Source: Bacteroidota bacterium (GTDB taxonomy: Bacteria > Bacteroidota > Bacteroidia > Sphingobacteriales > Sphingobacteriaceae). Taken from it: a DNA stretch of 23,818 bases. The notes below the pieces were generated by a model that made no database searches, was not told where the DNA came from, and saw only the letters and a list, made by a program, of their open reading frames with translations. The stretch is from the NCBI GenBank assembly GCA_023427985.1, contig JAEYZM010000042.1, positions 1-23,818 on the forward strand. Direction: 5' to 3'. The translations under genes and the position numbers were made by a program. Shown here in pieces: positions 8,336 to 16,814 of the stretch (position 1 is the stretch's first letter; each line of letters opens with the position of its first letter).

Positions 8336-9040
8336 ATGCAAACTATCAACCTTATACACGTTATCAGCGCAGGAATATTCTTGCTAGATTATGTCATCAA
8401 AACTGCTTTATTATTAAGTGGCTCAGCAAGTTTAGAAACATACAAAAGCAAAACTAAAGTGCCTAGCATGATCATTAGCACATTATTTCTTGCTACCGGT
8501 ATTTACCAAATTGCAAACATCGGCATGGGAAATATAGGCGGATGGTTCCACTTGAAACTTACCTTGGTTGTATTGGGCATCGTGCTTGGAGTGATTGCAT
8601 TTAAGAAAAACAAAAAAGGTTTGGCAATCTTGTCGACCTTGATTTTCCTTTATATATGGGGCGTATCAGAAACTAAAGATGCAAAATTAGGTATCGGTAA
8701 ACCTTCAGTTGCAGATGTAGTAACAGATACAGCCGATGCGAATTACGATGTGTTAGCACATGGTAAAGTGATTTACGCCAATCATTGTATGCGTTGTCAT
8801 GGTGAAGATGGTAAAGCAGGCATTTCGGGAGCTACCGATTTAACCGGATCAATGTGCGAAAACCGCGGACTAATAGGCATCATCAAGCATGGTAGAAATT
8901 TAATGCCTGCATTTAAAAATCAATTATCGGAACAAGAAATTTATGCAGTAGCAGAATATGTAAAATCGATGAGAGTACATAGCGACGATCATGCTGGTCA
9001 TACTGATTCTACAGCTACCGATACTGCGGCGACAGAGTAA
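8336..9040 (+). CDS. Membrane-anchored cytochrome c with an N-terminal SirB-like four-helix domain
   Basis: A 234-residue protein. Four hydrophobic helices (about 5-27, 43-62, 67-88 and 92-110) form a SirB-like membrane domain, including GGWFHLKLTLVVLGIVLG. The even number of helices places both ends outside the cytoplasm, as needed for haem attachment. A class I cytochrome c domain follows, with haem-binding CMRCH at 151-155 and a likely axial Met190 in NLMPAF. The tail is rich in His, Asp and Thr (HSDDHAGH, then Thr/Ala repeats) and might bind metal. It probably carries electrons on the periplasmic face of the inner membrane. hflX begins 4 bp after its stop, so the two are probably co-transcribed without an evident functional link. 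The cytochrome domain is certain; the SirB assignment rests on helix number and a few residues. Confidence 0.88.
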   Translation: MQTINLIHVISAGIFLLDYVIKTALLLSGSASLETYKSKTKVPSMIISTLFLATGIYQIANIGMGNIGGWFHLKLTLVVLGIVLGVIAFKKNKKGLAILSTLIFLYIWGVSETKDAKLGIGKPSVADVVTDTADANYDVLAHGKVIYANHCMRCHGEDGKAGISGATDLTGSMCENRGLIGIIKHGRNLMPAFKNQLSEQEIYAVAEYVKSMRVHSDDHAGHTDSTATDTAATE

Positions 9041-9044
9041 GAGA

Positions 9045-10211
9045 ATGACGAAAAGGAAATTACACGATACAGCACCTAAACAAGAAAGAGCAATATTAGT
9101 TGGAGTAATTACTCCAGATGAAACCGAAGAGCAAGAACTCGAGTATCTCGATGAACTTGCTTTTTTGGTTGAAACAGCGGGCGGAAAAACCGAAAAATAT
9201 TTCACCCAGAAACTGCAAAAGCCCGATGTGCGTACCTATGTAGGCAAGGGTAAACTCGAAGAAATTATTGAATACGTAAAAGTGGAAGAAATAGACATCG
9301 TGGTATTTGACGATGAACTAAGTCCTTCACAATTAAGAAATATTGAACGAGAAGTAAAGGTTCGTATTCTCGATAGAAGTAATCTTATCCTCGATATTTT
9401 TGCTAGTAGAGCTCAAACCGCTCAAGCTAAAACCCAAGTAGAACTTGCACAATTACAATACCTCTTACCTCGACTTACCAGAATGTGGACGCATTTGGAA
9501 CGACAAAAAGGAGGGATTGGTATGCGTGGACCTGGGGAAACACAGATTGAAACTGACCGACGAATTATCTTGAATAAAATTGCACTGTTAAAAGAGAAAT
9601 TAGAAATCATTGACAGGCAAAATGAAACTCAAAGAAGAAACAGAGGCGAACTTATTCGTGTGGCATTAGTAGGATATACCAACGTAGGCAAATCGACCAT
9701 CATGAATGTTTTAAGTAAGTCCGATGTCTTCGCTGAAAATAAATTATTCGCAACACTCGACACTACTGTTAGAAAAGTAGTGATCGAAAACTTGCCCTTT
9801 TTACTTTCCGATACCGTTGGATTTATTCGCAAACTTCCGCATCATTTAATCGAATGTTTTAAATCTACTCTAGCCGAAGTTCAGGAAGCCGATATTTTAT
9901 TACATGTAGTGGACATCTCTCATCATTCATTTGAAGATCACATCAACACAGTAAACGATACGCTGAAAGACTTGAAATCATTGGACAAACCGATGATCAT
10001 GGTATTCAATAAAGTGGATGCATACAAAAATTCAGAACACACCATGAGCATTCAAGATTTCAAAAATACCTGGATGGCAAAAGCAAATGCTCCAGCAATT
10101 TTTATTTCAGCATTAAAGAGTGATGGTATTTCTGAGTTCCGTCAATTGATTTACGATAAAGTAAAGGCTATGCATTTACAACGTTATCCGAACAATCATC
10201 TTTTGTATTAA
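9045..10211 (+). CDS. hflX: GTPase HflX
   Basis: A 388-residue protein with the full HflX layout: an N-terminal nucleotide-binding-like domain with YVGKGKLEEI near 67, a helical hairpin with the conserved GGIGMRGPGETQIE near 152, and a G domain with G1 GYTNVGKST near 209, G3 DTVGF, G4 NKVD and G5 SAL. HflX binds the 50S ribosomal subunit and splits stalled or hibernating ribosomes under stress. I chose the ATG at 9045 because it follows the stop of the cytochrome gene by 4 bp and begins MTKRKLHD. An earlier start at 8991 would overlap that gene and add a sequence unlike HflX. The stop codon directly abuts the stop of the convergent ABC exporter gene. Confidence 0.96.
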   Translation: MTKRKLHDTAPKQERAILVGVITPDETEEQELEYLDELAFLVETAGGKTEKYFTQKLQKPDVRTYVGKGKLEEIIEYVKVEEIDIVVFDDELSPSQLRNIEREVKVRILDRSNLILDIFASRAQTAQAKTQVELAQLQYLLPRLTRMWTHLERQKGGIGMRGPGETQIETDRRIILNKIALLKEKLEIIDRQNETQRRNRGELIRVALVGYTNVGKSTIMNVLSKSDVFAENKLFATLDTTVRKVVIENLPFLLSDTVGFIRKLPHHLIECFKSTLAEVQEADILLHVVDISHHSFEDHINTVNDTLKDLKSLDKPMIMVFNKVDAYKNSEHTMSIQDFKNTWMAKANAPAIFISALKSDGISEFRQLIYDKVKAMHLQRYPNNHLLY

Positions 10212-12035
10212 CTAGAATCCTTGCATATCGTACAATCGCTTGTAAGCACCTGCTTTTTCAAGCAATTCCGTATGTGTGCCCTGTTCTACAATTTCAGCTT
10301 GATGCATCACCACAATTTGATCTGCATATTGAATGGTTGACAATCTATGCGCAATTACAATAGATGTTCTATTCTTCATCAAGTTCTGAATAGCTTCTTG
10401 TACTAATCTTTCACTTTCTGTATCTAATGCCGATGTAGCTTCATCTAGAATCAATATCGGTGGATTTTTTAACACAGCCCTAGCAATAGATAATCGCTGA
10501 CGTTGTCCGCCCGAAAGTTTGGAACCTCTATCGCCAATATTGGTTTGATAGCCTTCTTCCATCTTAACTATAAATTCATGAGCATTCGCAATTCGCGCCG
10601 CTTCTATTACTTGCTCTTCAGTTGCTTGTTCATTTCCAAATGCGATGTTTTTGAAAACCGTGTCGTTGAATAAAATTGATTCTTGCGTTACAATTCCCAT
10701 TAAATGATTTAAGTCGGCAAGCTTTACTTTTTTGATATCCACTCCATCGATAAAAATAGTCCCTTCTGTAACATCGTAAAACCTAGGAAGTAGATCGGCC
10801 ATGGTAGATTTACCCGCACCCGATGCACCTACTAATGCAATCATTTTCCCTTTCTCTACATCGAGATTAATATTTTTCAATACTTTCTTCTCAGCATATT
10901 GAAAACTCACATTTCGGTATTCTATTTTATTTTTGAAATCGCTCAAACTCACTGCATCACTCGCTTCCTTAATTGCTACTTGATGTTCTAATATTTGAAA
11001 AATTCTTTCGCCCGATGCAATGCCTCTTTGAATATTGGTGAGTGCCGATGAAATATTTTTCGCAGGAACTAAAATCTGTGAATATAAAATAATATAGGTG
11101 ATAAATTCCGATGCATTCAGATCCGATTTGTTTTCCAAAACCATTTGACCACCGTACAAAATCACTAAGACCACAACACCCACACCCAATACTTCAGAGA
11201 TGGGTGATGCCAGTTCTCTTTTATTCCACATCGACTTAAGTACAGCTCGGTATCTTGAGTTCTGCTCATCGAATTTTTTATTCACATATGCTTGCGCATT
11301 GAACGCTTTAATAATTCTAATTCCAGAAATGCTTTCTTCAATGATGCTTAAAATATTACCCAACAATGTCTGACCTGTTTTTGCATCTCTTCTTAATTTT
11401 CTAGAGATAGTAGTAATTACCAAACCTGAAATGGGCAATACAATTAAGGTAAACAATGTCAACTTCACCGACATGGTGAAGAGTAATATAATATAACCAA
11501 TGATCATCAATGGCTCCCTGAATACTACTTGCACAGAGCTCACCACAGAATTTTCAATTTCGTTCACATCGTTGGAGAGGCTCGACATTAAATCGCCTTT
11601 GCGTTGCGATTGAAAATATCCAACATGGAGGTCTGTGATTTTTTTAAATAAACTTTCTCTGATGTTTTTAACAACATAGGTACGCATAGACGTCAACACA
11701 CGCTGCGACCAATAGCGAAACATGTTGGCAAAAAACACAGAAACGATGATGACCACACAAACAAATTGTAAAGCTCCAGCTTGTCCGTATTGACTAAAAA
11801 TTTTATAAAAATAATAATCGAAAAGACCAGAGGCATACTCTAAACTCAGATTAAACTGAGGCAATTCCGATATTACTTTAGGTTCTACTTTCTCAAAAAT
11901 TACGTTCAATAAAGGAATCAGGAGCGTAAAGTTTACCAATCCAAAAACCACTGCCAATACCGCTAAAACAGCGTATTTTGGCACAAATCGGTTCAATGGT
12001 CGAGCGAAAGCAAGTATTTTAAAGTATATTTTCAT
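10212..12035 (-). CDS. ABC exporter of the MsbA type (fused membrane and ATPase domains)
   Basis: A 607-residue half-transporter that should act as a homodimer in the inner membrane. The N-terminal 320 residues carry six hydrophobic helices, with coupling-helix sequence around DLHVGYFQSQRKGDLMSSLSND. The ATPase domain has Walker A GASGAGKST near 400, Q-loop VTQES, signature LSGGQRQR near 507, Walker B ILILDEATSALD near 530 and the H-loop IAHRLST near 562. All catalytic residues are present. By family resemblance it may flip lipid A core, lipid or a drug-like substrate; sequence alone does not decide. I chose the ATG at 12035 (MKIYFKIL). An upstream TTG at 12056 would overlap the presumed promoter. 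It is divergent from the glycosyltransferase, with only 70 bp between them. Confidence 0.93.
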   Translation of the reverse strand: MKIYFKILAFARPLNRFVPKYAVLAVLAVVFGLVNFTLLIPLLNVIFEKVEPKVISELPQFNLSLEYASGLFDYYFYKIFSQYGQAGALQFVCVVIIVSVFFANMFRYWSQRVLTSMRTYVVKNIRESLFKKITDLHVGYFQSQRKGDLMSSLSNDVNEIENSVVSSVQVVFREPLMIIGYIILLFTMSVKLTLFTLIVLPISGLVITTISRKLRRDAKTGQTLLGNILSIIEESISGIRIIKAFNAQAYVNKKFDEQNSRYRAVLKSMWNKRELASPISEVLGVGVVVLVILYGGQMVLENKSDLNASEFITYIILYSQILVPAKNISSALTNIQRGIASGERIFQILEHQVAIKEASDAVSLSDFKNKIEYRNVSFQYAEKKVLKNINLDVEKGKMIALVGASGAGKSTMADLLPRFYDVTEGTIFIDGVDIKKVKLADLNHLMGIVTQESILFNDTVFKNIAFGNEQATEEQVIEAARIANAHEFIVKMEEGYQTNIGDRGSKLSGGQRQRLSIARAVLKNPPILILDEATSALDTESERLVQEAIQNLMKNRTSIVIAHRLSTIQYADQIVVMHQAEIVEQGTHTELLEKAGAYKRLYDMQGF

Positions 12036-12088
12036 TTCATTTGCAAAATAATACAATTATTTCAATACATAATAGCTAATTGAAATAG

Positions 12089-12096
12089 TATCTTTG
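12089..12096 (+). promoter_or_regulatory. Candidate -7 box for the glycosyltransferase/rbfA operon
   Basis: TATCTTTG exactly matches TAnnTTTG and ends 9 nt before the ATG at 12106, which predicts a leader of only a few bases. No clear -33 TTTG is visible at the standard spacing. The box lies in the 70-bp divergent region shared with the ABC exporter. Confidence 0.5.
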
Positions 12097-12105
12097 TGCT
12101 TGAAT

Positions 12106-12927
12106 ATGATTAGTATTATAACGGCTATTCACAATCAATTAGCCATTAATAAAATTTTTTTAGAATACATTCGAAACTATACCTACCACCCTTATGAATT
12201 GATCATCATCGATAATAATTCAACAGATGGAAGTAAAGAGTTTTTCAAAGAGAATGGTGCTATTGTGATTGAAAACATGGCAAACTATTCATATCCATAC
12301 ACACAAAATCAAGGTATCAAAATTGCGAAGTACAATCATTTTGCATTTTTGAATAACGATATAACTGTTGCAAAACATTGGGACAAACATTTGCTAGAAA
12401 GCATGGACTTTAATGGGCTCGATGTAGTGACGGTTTGTGGCATTGAGCGATTAGAAAGTGCAGAAGCCACCAAAGCATTTGGAAGAAAATGGAAGGGAAT
12501 CAAAAATTTGGTTTCATTTTTCAGTAGATCTGAGTCGGCATTTAGATTGATGCATCAATTGATGTATGGCAATTGGGAAAAGTTCAGCGAGAAAAGATAC
12601 CAGCAATTTAAACTTCAAACAGTTGAAGGATTCGTGGGAAACTCTGTGATGTTTAACCGCAAAGCCCTTGATTTATTAGGTTTTTGGGACGAACGTATTC
12701 AAGCAGCAGATTTCGATTTGTACGTTCGTTCTAAAAAAAGATTTTTAGAGTATGGCGATTTGAAGCCATGTCATATTGCGCTCGATGTTTTTAATCATCA
12801 CTACATCCGCGTAACCTTGAAATCAAAACCACCCGTATTTGAAGATGCACAAAACATGATTGCATTTACAGATAAATGGACAAAAGAAGAATTAGATGTA
12901 TATTTAAAAGACAATGTGAGTACTTGA
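12106..12927 (+). CDS. Family 2 (GT-A fold) glycosyltransferase
   Basis: A 273-residue protein with a typical GT-A start, MISIITAIHNQ, then the nucleotide-sugar signature ELIIIDNNSTDGS near residue 34 and the metal-binding DxD-equivalent FLNNDI near 83. A later GFWDERIQAADFDLYVR segment matches the acceptor/catalytic region of GT2 enzymes. There is no membrane segment, so it is probably cytoplasmic or membrane-associated and transfers a sugar to a glycan, lipid or protein. The donor and acceptor cannot be named. The ATG at 12106 is preferred over a TTG at 12094, because the latter lies inside the promoter-like box. rbfA starts 1 bp after its stop, so they are co-transcribed. Confidence 0.9.
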   Translation: MISIITAIHNQLAINKIFLEYIRNYTYHPYELIIIDNNSTDGSKEFFKENGAIVIENMANYSYPYTQNQGIKIAKYNHFAFLNNDITVAKHWDKHLLESMDFNGLDVVTVCGIERLESAEATKAFGRKWKGIKNLVSFFSRSESAFRLMHQLMYGNWEKFSEKRYQQFKLQTVEGFVGNSVMFNRKALDLLGFWDERIQAADFDLYVRSKKRFLEYGDLKPCHIALDVFNHHYIRVTLKSKPPVFEDAQNMIAFTDKWTKEELDVYLKDNVST

Positions 12928-12928
12928 T

Positions 12929-13291
12929 ATGGAATCGAAAAGACAACAAAAATTTGCAAGAATAATTCAGAAAGAATTAAGCGATATATTTCAGAAAGCG
13001 GGTTTATCATTTCATGGGAATACCATCATCACCATTACCATGGTGCGTATGACACCCGATTTGTCGATTGCTCGTGTTTACTTGAGTTTTTTTAATTCAA
13101 GCAATAACGATCAGATGCTCAATGAAATTAAATCACAAACCAAAGAGCTGCGTTTCAAATTAGGCGAACGCATTCGCAATCAAGCTCGCATTGTTCCCAA
13201 TCTAGAATTCTTCATAGACGATTCAATGGAATACGTTTCGCGTATGGAGGATTTATTTAAAAAGATTAATAAACCTGAAGATGAGCAATAA
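12929..13291 (+). CDS. rbfA: Ribosome-binding factor A
   Basis: A 120-residue protein with the single KH-like domain of RbfA: N-terminal RQQKFARIIQKELSDIF, then VRMTPDLSIARVYLSFF, and LRFKLGERI...ARIVPNLEFFIDDS. RbfA binds the 30S subunit and assists 16S rRNA maturation, with a role in cold adaptation. Its length fits the family. It starts 1 bp after the glycosyltransferase stop, and the next gene overlaps its 3' end by 11 bp, suggesting translational coupling. Confidence 0.96.
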   Translation: MESKRQQKFARIIQKELSDIFQKAGLSFHGNTIITITMVRMTPDLSIARVYLSFFNSSNNDQMLNEIKSQTKELRFKLGERIRNQARIVPNLEFFIDDSMEYVSRMEDLFKKINKPEDEQ

Positions 13292-13910
13292 ACTTTTACG
13301 TGAACCTGCGAATTTTTACACACATATAATTCCAGCATTACTAGGCATACCTGCCGGCTACTTTTTATTATTAAAAGCAGATTCGCCCGTTGAAATTTTA
13401 TCGGTACTCATTTATACCGTATGTTTTATTTTACTCTTCACTGCATCGGCCCTTTATCATGGAATACCTAAATCGGTAGAAGGGATCAAACAATGGAGAA
13501 AATTGGACCATGCCAGTATATACCTAATGATTGCAGGAACCTACACACCTACGCTCATTGCATTGTATGAAGGCTGGGTATTTTGGACATTGCTAATTTT
13601 ACAATGGTCAATTGTTGTGTTTGGAATCTGGTCGAAACTTTCGAACAAATTAATGCATCATAAATTATCGCTCATCTTATATCTTGCGATGGGTTGGATG
13701 GTTGTGCTGGGAATTAAAACCTTATATGTAAAACTACCTTTCGATGCCTTGATGTTATTGTTCGGCGGTGGAGCATTTTATTCTTTCGGTGCTTGGATTT
13801 ATCACCTCGATAAGGTTAAACCCAACAAGGGATTCCATGAAATATGGCACCTCTTTGTAGTGGGAGGCGCCGCATGTCATTACTTCTATACCTATTGGTT
13901 TTTGTTCTAA
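13281..13910 (+). CDS. Hemolysin III/PAQR-family membrane protein
   Basis: A 209-residue, seven-helix membrane protein. It shows the family signatures: an N-terminal NFYTHIIPALLG, ASALYHG, LDHASIYLMIAGTYTP and a C-terminal HEIWHLFVVGGAACHY. The conserved Ser, Asp and His residues form the putative metal site shared with adiponectin receptors, whose members can hydrolyse ceramide. Bacterial members are often called hemolysin III, but their role is poorly known. It overlaps rbfA by 11 bp at the start and the convergent folE gene by 4 bp at the end. Confidence 0.93.
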   Translation: MSNKLLREPANFYTHIIPALLGIPAGYFLLLKADSPVEILSVLIYTVCFILLFTASALYHGIPKSVEGIKQWRKLDHASIYLMIAGTYTPTLIALYEGWVFWTLLILQWSIVVFGIWSKLSNKLMHHKLSLILYLAMGWMVVLGIKTLYVKLPFDALMLLFGGGAFYSFGAWIYHLDKVKPNKGFHEIWHLFVVGGAACHYFYTYWFLF

Positions 13911-14545
13911 TCTAAATCGGCAGCAATCAATCGCATAAATTCTGCACGAGTTTTTTCGTTTTCGAATGCTCCTGTGAATGCCGATGTAGTGGTAACAGAA
14001 TTCTGTTTTTGTATACCACGCATACTCATGCATAAATGTTTACATTCAATAACCACAGCAACTCCTGCTGGGTTTAAAGTGGATTGAATACAATCTCTTA
14101 TTTCATTTGTCAATCGTTCTTGCACTTGTAACCTACGTGCGAACGCATCGGCCACACGTGGAATTTTACTCAATCCAACGATGTATCCATTCGGGATATA
14201 CGCAACATGTGCCTTACCGAAGAAAGGTAAGAGGTGATGCTCACACATCGAAAATATCTCGATGTCTTTTACGATAACCATTTGTGAGTAATCTTCTTTG
14301 AACATGGCCGACTTTAATATTTCCGATGGATTCAAGTCATAACCATGCGTAAGAAATTGCAATGCTTTTGCAACACGTTCAGGCGTTTTTAATAAGCCTT
14401 CACGTTTTGGATTTTCACCAATATCCTCTAGAATACTTTCGTACTTCTCAGCAATCCTTGCAATGATTTCGGGATTGTACTTATCTATTTTTAAATAGCC
14501 GTCCATTTCATTTTCTTCGGCCATATGATTGATGTTTTCCGACAT
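13907..14545 (-). CDS. folE: GTP cyclohydrolase I
   Basis: A 212-residue enzyme that converts GTP to 7,8-dihydroneopterin triphosphate, the entry step to folate, queuosine and biopterin-type pterins. Zinc ligands Cys101 and His104 (MCEHHLLPF) and Cys172 (HLCMSMRG) are present. GLSKIPRVADAFARRLQVQERLT and the C-terminal TTTSAFTGAF are also typical. The ATG at 14545 follows the queD-like stop by 1 nt, so translation is probably coupled; a TTG at 14554 is less likely. The pairing with a pterin synthase suggests that the two act in consecutive steps. Its stop overlaps the stop of the convergent PAQR gene (shared bases 13907-13910). Confidence 0.97.
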   Translation of the reverse strand: MSENINHMAEENEMDGYLKIDKYNPEIIARIAEKYESILEDIGENPKREGLLKTPERVAKALQFLTHGYDLNPSEILKSAMFKEDYSQMVIVKDIEIFSMCEHHLLPFFGKAHVAYIPNGYIVGLSKIPRVADAFARRLQVQERLTNEIRDCIQSTLNPAGVAVVIECKHLCMSMRGIQKQNSVTTTSAFTGAFENEKTRAEFMRLIAADLD

Positions 14546-14546
14546 A

Positions 14547-14957
14547 TTATCCAAAATATTCTACGAAATTATTTTCCGTTTCGTAAAGTTTAACACTGTG
14601 TAAAACTGCACCTGTCTTAGCAATGGGTGCTGCCAATTGATTCCATATCTCTATAGCCAACACTTCAGTAGAAGCCATTTTATCTTTCATGAAATCTACA
14701 TCGATGTTGATGTTCTTATGATCCAACTTATCGATCACCTCTTTATTAATGATGTCTCTTAATTCTTTTAAATCGATTACGAAACCTGTTTCAGGATTAA
14801 CATTTCCTTTAACAGTTACGTACAATTCGTAATTATGTCCATGCCAATTAGGATTAGAACATTTACCAAAGACTTCCGCATTTTTTTGTTGCGACCATTC
14901 CTCTTTGTACAATTTATGTGCGGCGTTAAATCGCTCGCGGCGTGTGATGTGGATCAT
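14547..14957 (-). CDS. queD: 6-pyruvoyltetrahydropterin synthase/QueD-family enzyme
   Basis: A 136-residue enzyme of the PTPS/QueD family acting on dihydroneopterin triphosphate, the product of FolE encoded next in the same operon. Zinc ligands His14, His39 and His41 (NAAHKL, WHGHNYEL), catalytic Cys33 and the Asp79-His80 pair (KLDHKNIN) are all present, with Glu126/128 near the C-terminus. The spacing Cys-x5-HGH is that of eukaryotic PTPS. Typical bacterial QueD has Cys-x3-HGH. It may therefore make 6-pyruvoyltetrahydropterin, 6-carboxytetrahydropterin for queuosine, or both. The symbol queD is used for family membership and should be read with that caution. Confidence 0.88.
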   Translation of the reverse strand: MIHITRRERFNAAHKLYKEEWSQQKNAEVFGKCSNPNWHGHNYELYVTVKGNVNPETGFVIDLKELRDIINKEVIDKLDHKNINIDVDFMKDKMASTEVLAIEIWNQLAAPIAKTGAVLHSVKLYETENNFVEYFG

Positions 14958-14974
14958 TTGCTTTTAATTACATA

Positions 14975-14982
14975 CAAATGTA
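14975..14982 (-). promoter_or_regulatory. Candidate -7 box of the queD-folE operon
   Basis: On the minus strand this reads TACATTTG, an exact TAnnTTTG match, 17 nt before the ATG at 14957. No clear -33 element is seen. The 103-bp gap 14958-15060 holds no other recognisable signal, including no obvious terminator for the 15061-16572 gene. Confidence 0.5.
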
Positions 14983-15060
14983 ATAATAAAAAACTTGGAG
15001 TTTTGTTTGAAGGGAATAAAAGAAAGCTTAAATAGGATGGGAAATATACTTCTTATTACA

Positions 15061-16572
15061 TTATTCTTTAATGAAACGTTTATTAACGATTTCATTATTA
15101 TCTAATATAAGTTGTAAAATATATACACCCTGCTTTAACTCTTGAATGAGTATTTTATTAGAATCATTAAGTAATCCAGTAATTTCATTACCAAGGATAT
15201 CTATAATTTTAATTGATTTTATGTTAATATGTCTAGGATGTTCTAAATAAATATAATCTTTTGTTGGGTTGGGGTAGGCAATTATTTCATTAAAATATAA
15301 CTCATCCTCTATTCCTACATTTATGCATGAATTATACAAACAACCGTTGCTATCAACTCTTACAAAAACTGCATCTTGATTTTTAATTGTAGAATTTGGA
15401 TCAGTACCAAATCCCATAAACATCCAATCATTATTTGATAGTGGTAAAACGTCATAAATAATTTCACCTCTATTTGTCAATAATGAATCTGAATATATTC
15501 TTGTCCAAATTTTATTGAAATTCATATCGTATTTACTGAATGAATTTCTTGCTTCTCTCGGAATTGTATATTCACCTGTTGTGCCTGACAAATAGATAAA
15601 ATTATTTTTAATATTTATTTCATCGGAATTAATGTTATATAATAATGTTTTATCAATAAATCTTCTTTTTATAATTAGATTGTCATTTATTTCTAAAATG
15701 AATGGGTACTCATTTATTAAATTATCGACATAACCAGTTAGATAAATCGAATTATTATAGCTAATCATAGAAAATAATCTAGTTTTGTCATAACCTGCAT
15801 TTGAAACTAGAATTGTATTTAATGTGTCACCTGTACTCTTTAGTTTATGAACACTCGAAAATTCAGACCCTCCTTGTTGAATTGATGTTGTAGTAAAATA
15901 ATAGTCTCCATTTAATTCTGTAATATCTCTTGGATTCTCAAATGTATTATTGTTGTACGTATAAATCTTATGCCATTGTACAACATAATTTGTATCGATT
16001 CTCAAAATCGAAACATCACAATTAATAATAGCTTGGTTACAAATCTGAGAAAGAATCGTATATCCATTTGAATCTCTTAATGTCTTGACAATTAATTCAT
16101 CTCCTAATCCAAGATCAATGTCATAAAATGTTACTTGTTTAGTATTTAAGTTTAATTCTGCAATAGAAATAAAATCACCGATGTTTTGGTTTTTGTATTT
16201 CACTAAATCTAATGCTGAGCAAAATACTAGAATTTTATTTGAATCTTTTTTGAATATATCCCAGGTTCTTAAATGAAAACCTTTTCTATATATATAAAAA
16301 GTATCTATGTAATTTCCATTAGAATCTATTAATAGTAGATCAAGCTGTACTTTAGCATAATTTAAAGTATCTTCTACATTTATATAATTATTTCTGACTA
16401 CAACTAATGTTAAATTATTATTTATTATAACCGCAGTTTGTGCAATTTCTAAACATGCGTTACCATCGATCACAGAGTTATCATAGTATTTTCTGTAAGT
16501 GTTTTGTGAAAATACACCCACAGAAAATACTAATGAAATAAAAAAAAGTAAGATTATTTTATAACGATACAT
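15061..16572 (-). CDS. Secreted propeller-like protein with a T9SS C-terminal sorting domain
   Basis: A 503-residue protein with a signal peptide (about 1-22, ending VGVFSQ) and a C-terminal domain (about 434-503) starting at AYPNPTKDYIYLEH. That domain continues through KIIDILGNEI and LKQGVYILQL to KRFIKE. This is the type A sorting domain of the Bacteroidota type IX secretion system, so the protein should reach the cell surface or medium. The middle has repeated blade-like segments (VSILRIDTNYVVQWHKIY, FSKYDMNFNKIWTRIYSD, AVFVRVDSNGC) that suggest a degenerate beta-propeller. The gene is clearly more AT-rich than its neighbours and lacks their CG-containing codons, hinting at transfer or fast drift. 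It stands alone, with no obvious substrate clue. Confidence 0.85.
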   Translation of the reverse strand: MYRYKIILLFFISLVFSVGVFSQNTYRKYYDNSVIDGNACLEIAQTAVIINNNLTLVVVRNNYINVEDTLNYAKVQLDLLLIDSNGNYIDTFYIYRKGFHLRTWDIFKKDSNKILVFCSALDLVKYKNQNIGDFISIAELNLNTKQVTFYDIDLGLGDELIVKTLRDSNGYTILSQICNQAIINCDVSILRIDTNYVVQWHKIYTYNNNTFENPRDITELNGDYYFTTTSIQQGGSEFSSVHKLKSTGDTLNTILVSNAGYDKTRLFSMISYNNSIYLTGYVDNLINEYPFILEINDNLIIKRRFIDKTLLYNINSDEINIKNNFIYLSGTTGEYTIPREARNSFSKYDMNFNKIWTRIYSDSLLTNRGEIIYDVLPLSNNDWMFMGFGTDPNSTIKNQDAVFVRVDSNGCLYNSCINVGIEDELYFNEIIAYPNPTKDYIYLEHPRHINIKSIKIIDILGNEITGLLNDSNKILIQELKQGVYILQLILDNNEIVNKRFIKE

Positions 16573-16814
16573 TTTTTATACTTGACCGAACTAGAATTGT
16601 TTTCATTTGATAATACAATATAATAAATTCCATTTTATTATTTAGACTAAATTATCTCAATCGAAGAACAATTTCCTCGAATTTATAATTTATCAAAAAT
16701 TGTAGCTGATGAAAATTTAATGTTTTGGTAGATTAGATTGTGCGATTCATTAAATTATCATAATGTTACATTAGCAATAAACAATGTTTCTATAAATATT
16801 CATTACTTTTATAC
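16573..16814. other. AT-rich divergent intergenic region
   Basis: This 242-bp stretch lies between the T9SS-secreted gene (minus) and mqnB (plus). It has the -7-like box at 16804-16811 at its right end. I found no convincing -7 box for the minus gene, and no hairpin, RNA gene or coding region. Confidence 0.5.
16804..16811 (+). promoter_or_regulatory. Candidate -7 box for mqnB
   Basis: TACTTTTA differs from TAnnTTTG only at its last base and ends 3 nt before the mqnB ATG. If used, transcription would start at or within a base or two of the start codon. Confidence 0.4.

Noticed and set aside
8991..9044. Upstream start for HflX
   Set aside because: It would overlap the cytochrome c gene by 50 bp and add residues unlike the family; the ATG at 9045 gives a normal N-terminus.
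12036..12056. TTG start for the ABC exporter
   Set aside because: The ATG at 12035 gives a typical N-terminus; the extension would take up most of the divergent promoter region.
12094..12105. TTG start for the glycosyltransferase
   Set aside because: It falls inside the promoter-like TATCTTTG, and the normal GT-A start begins at the ATG at 12106.
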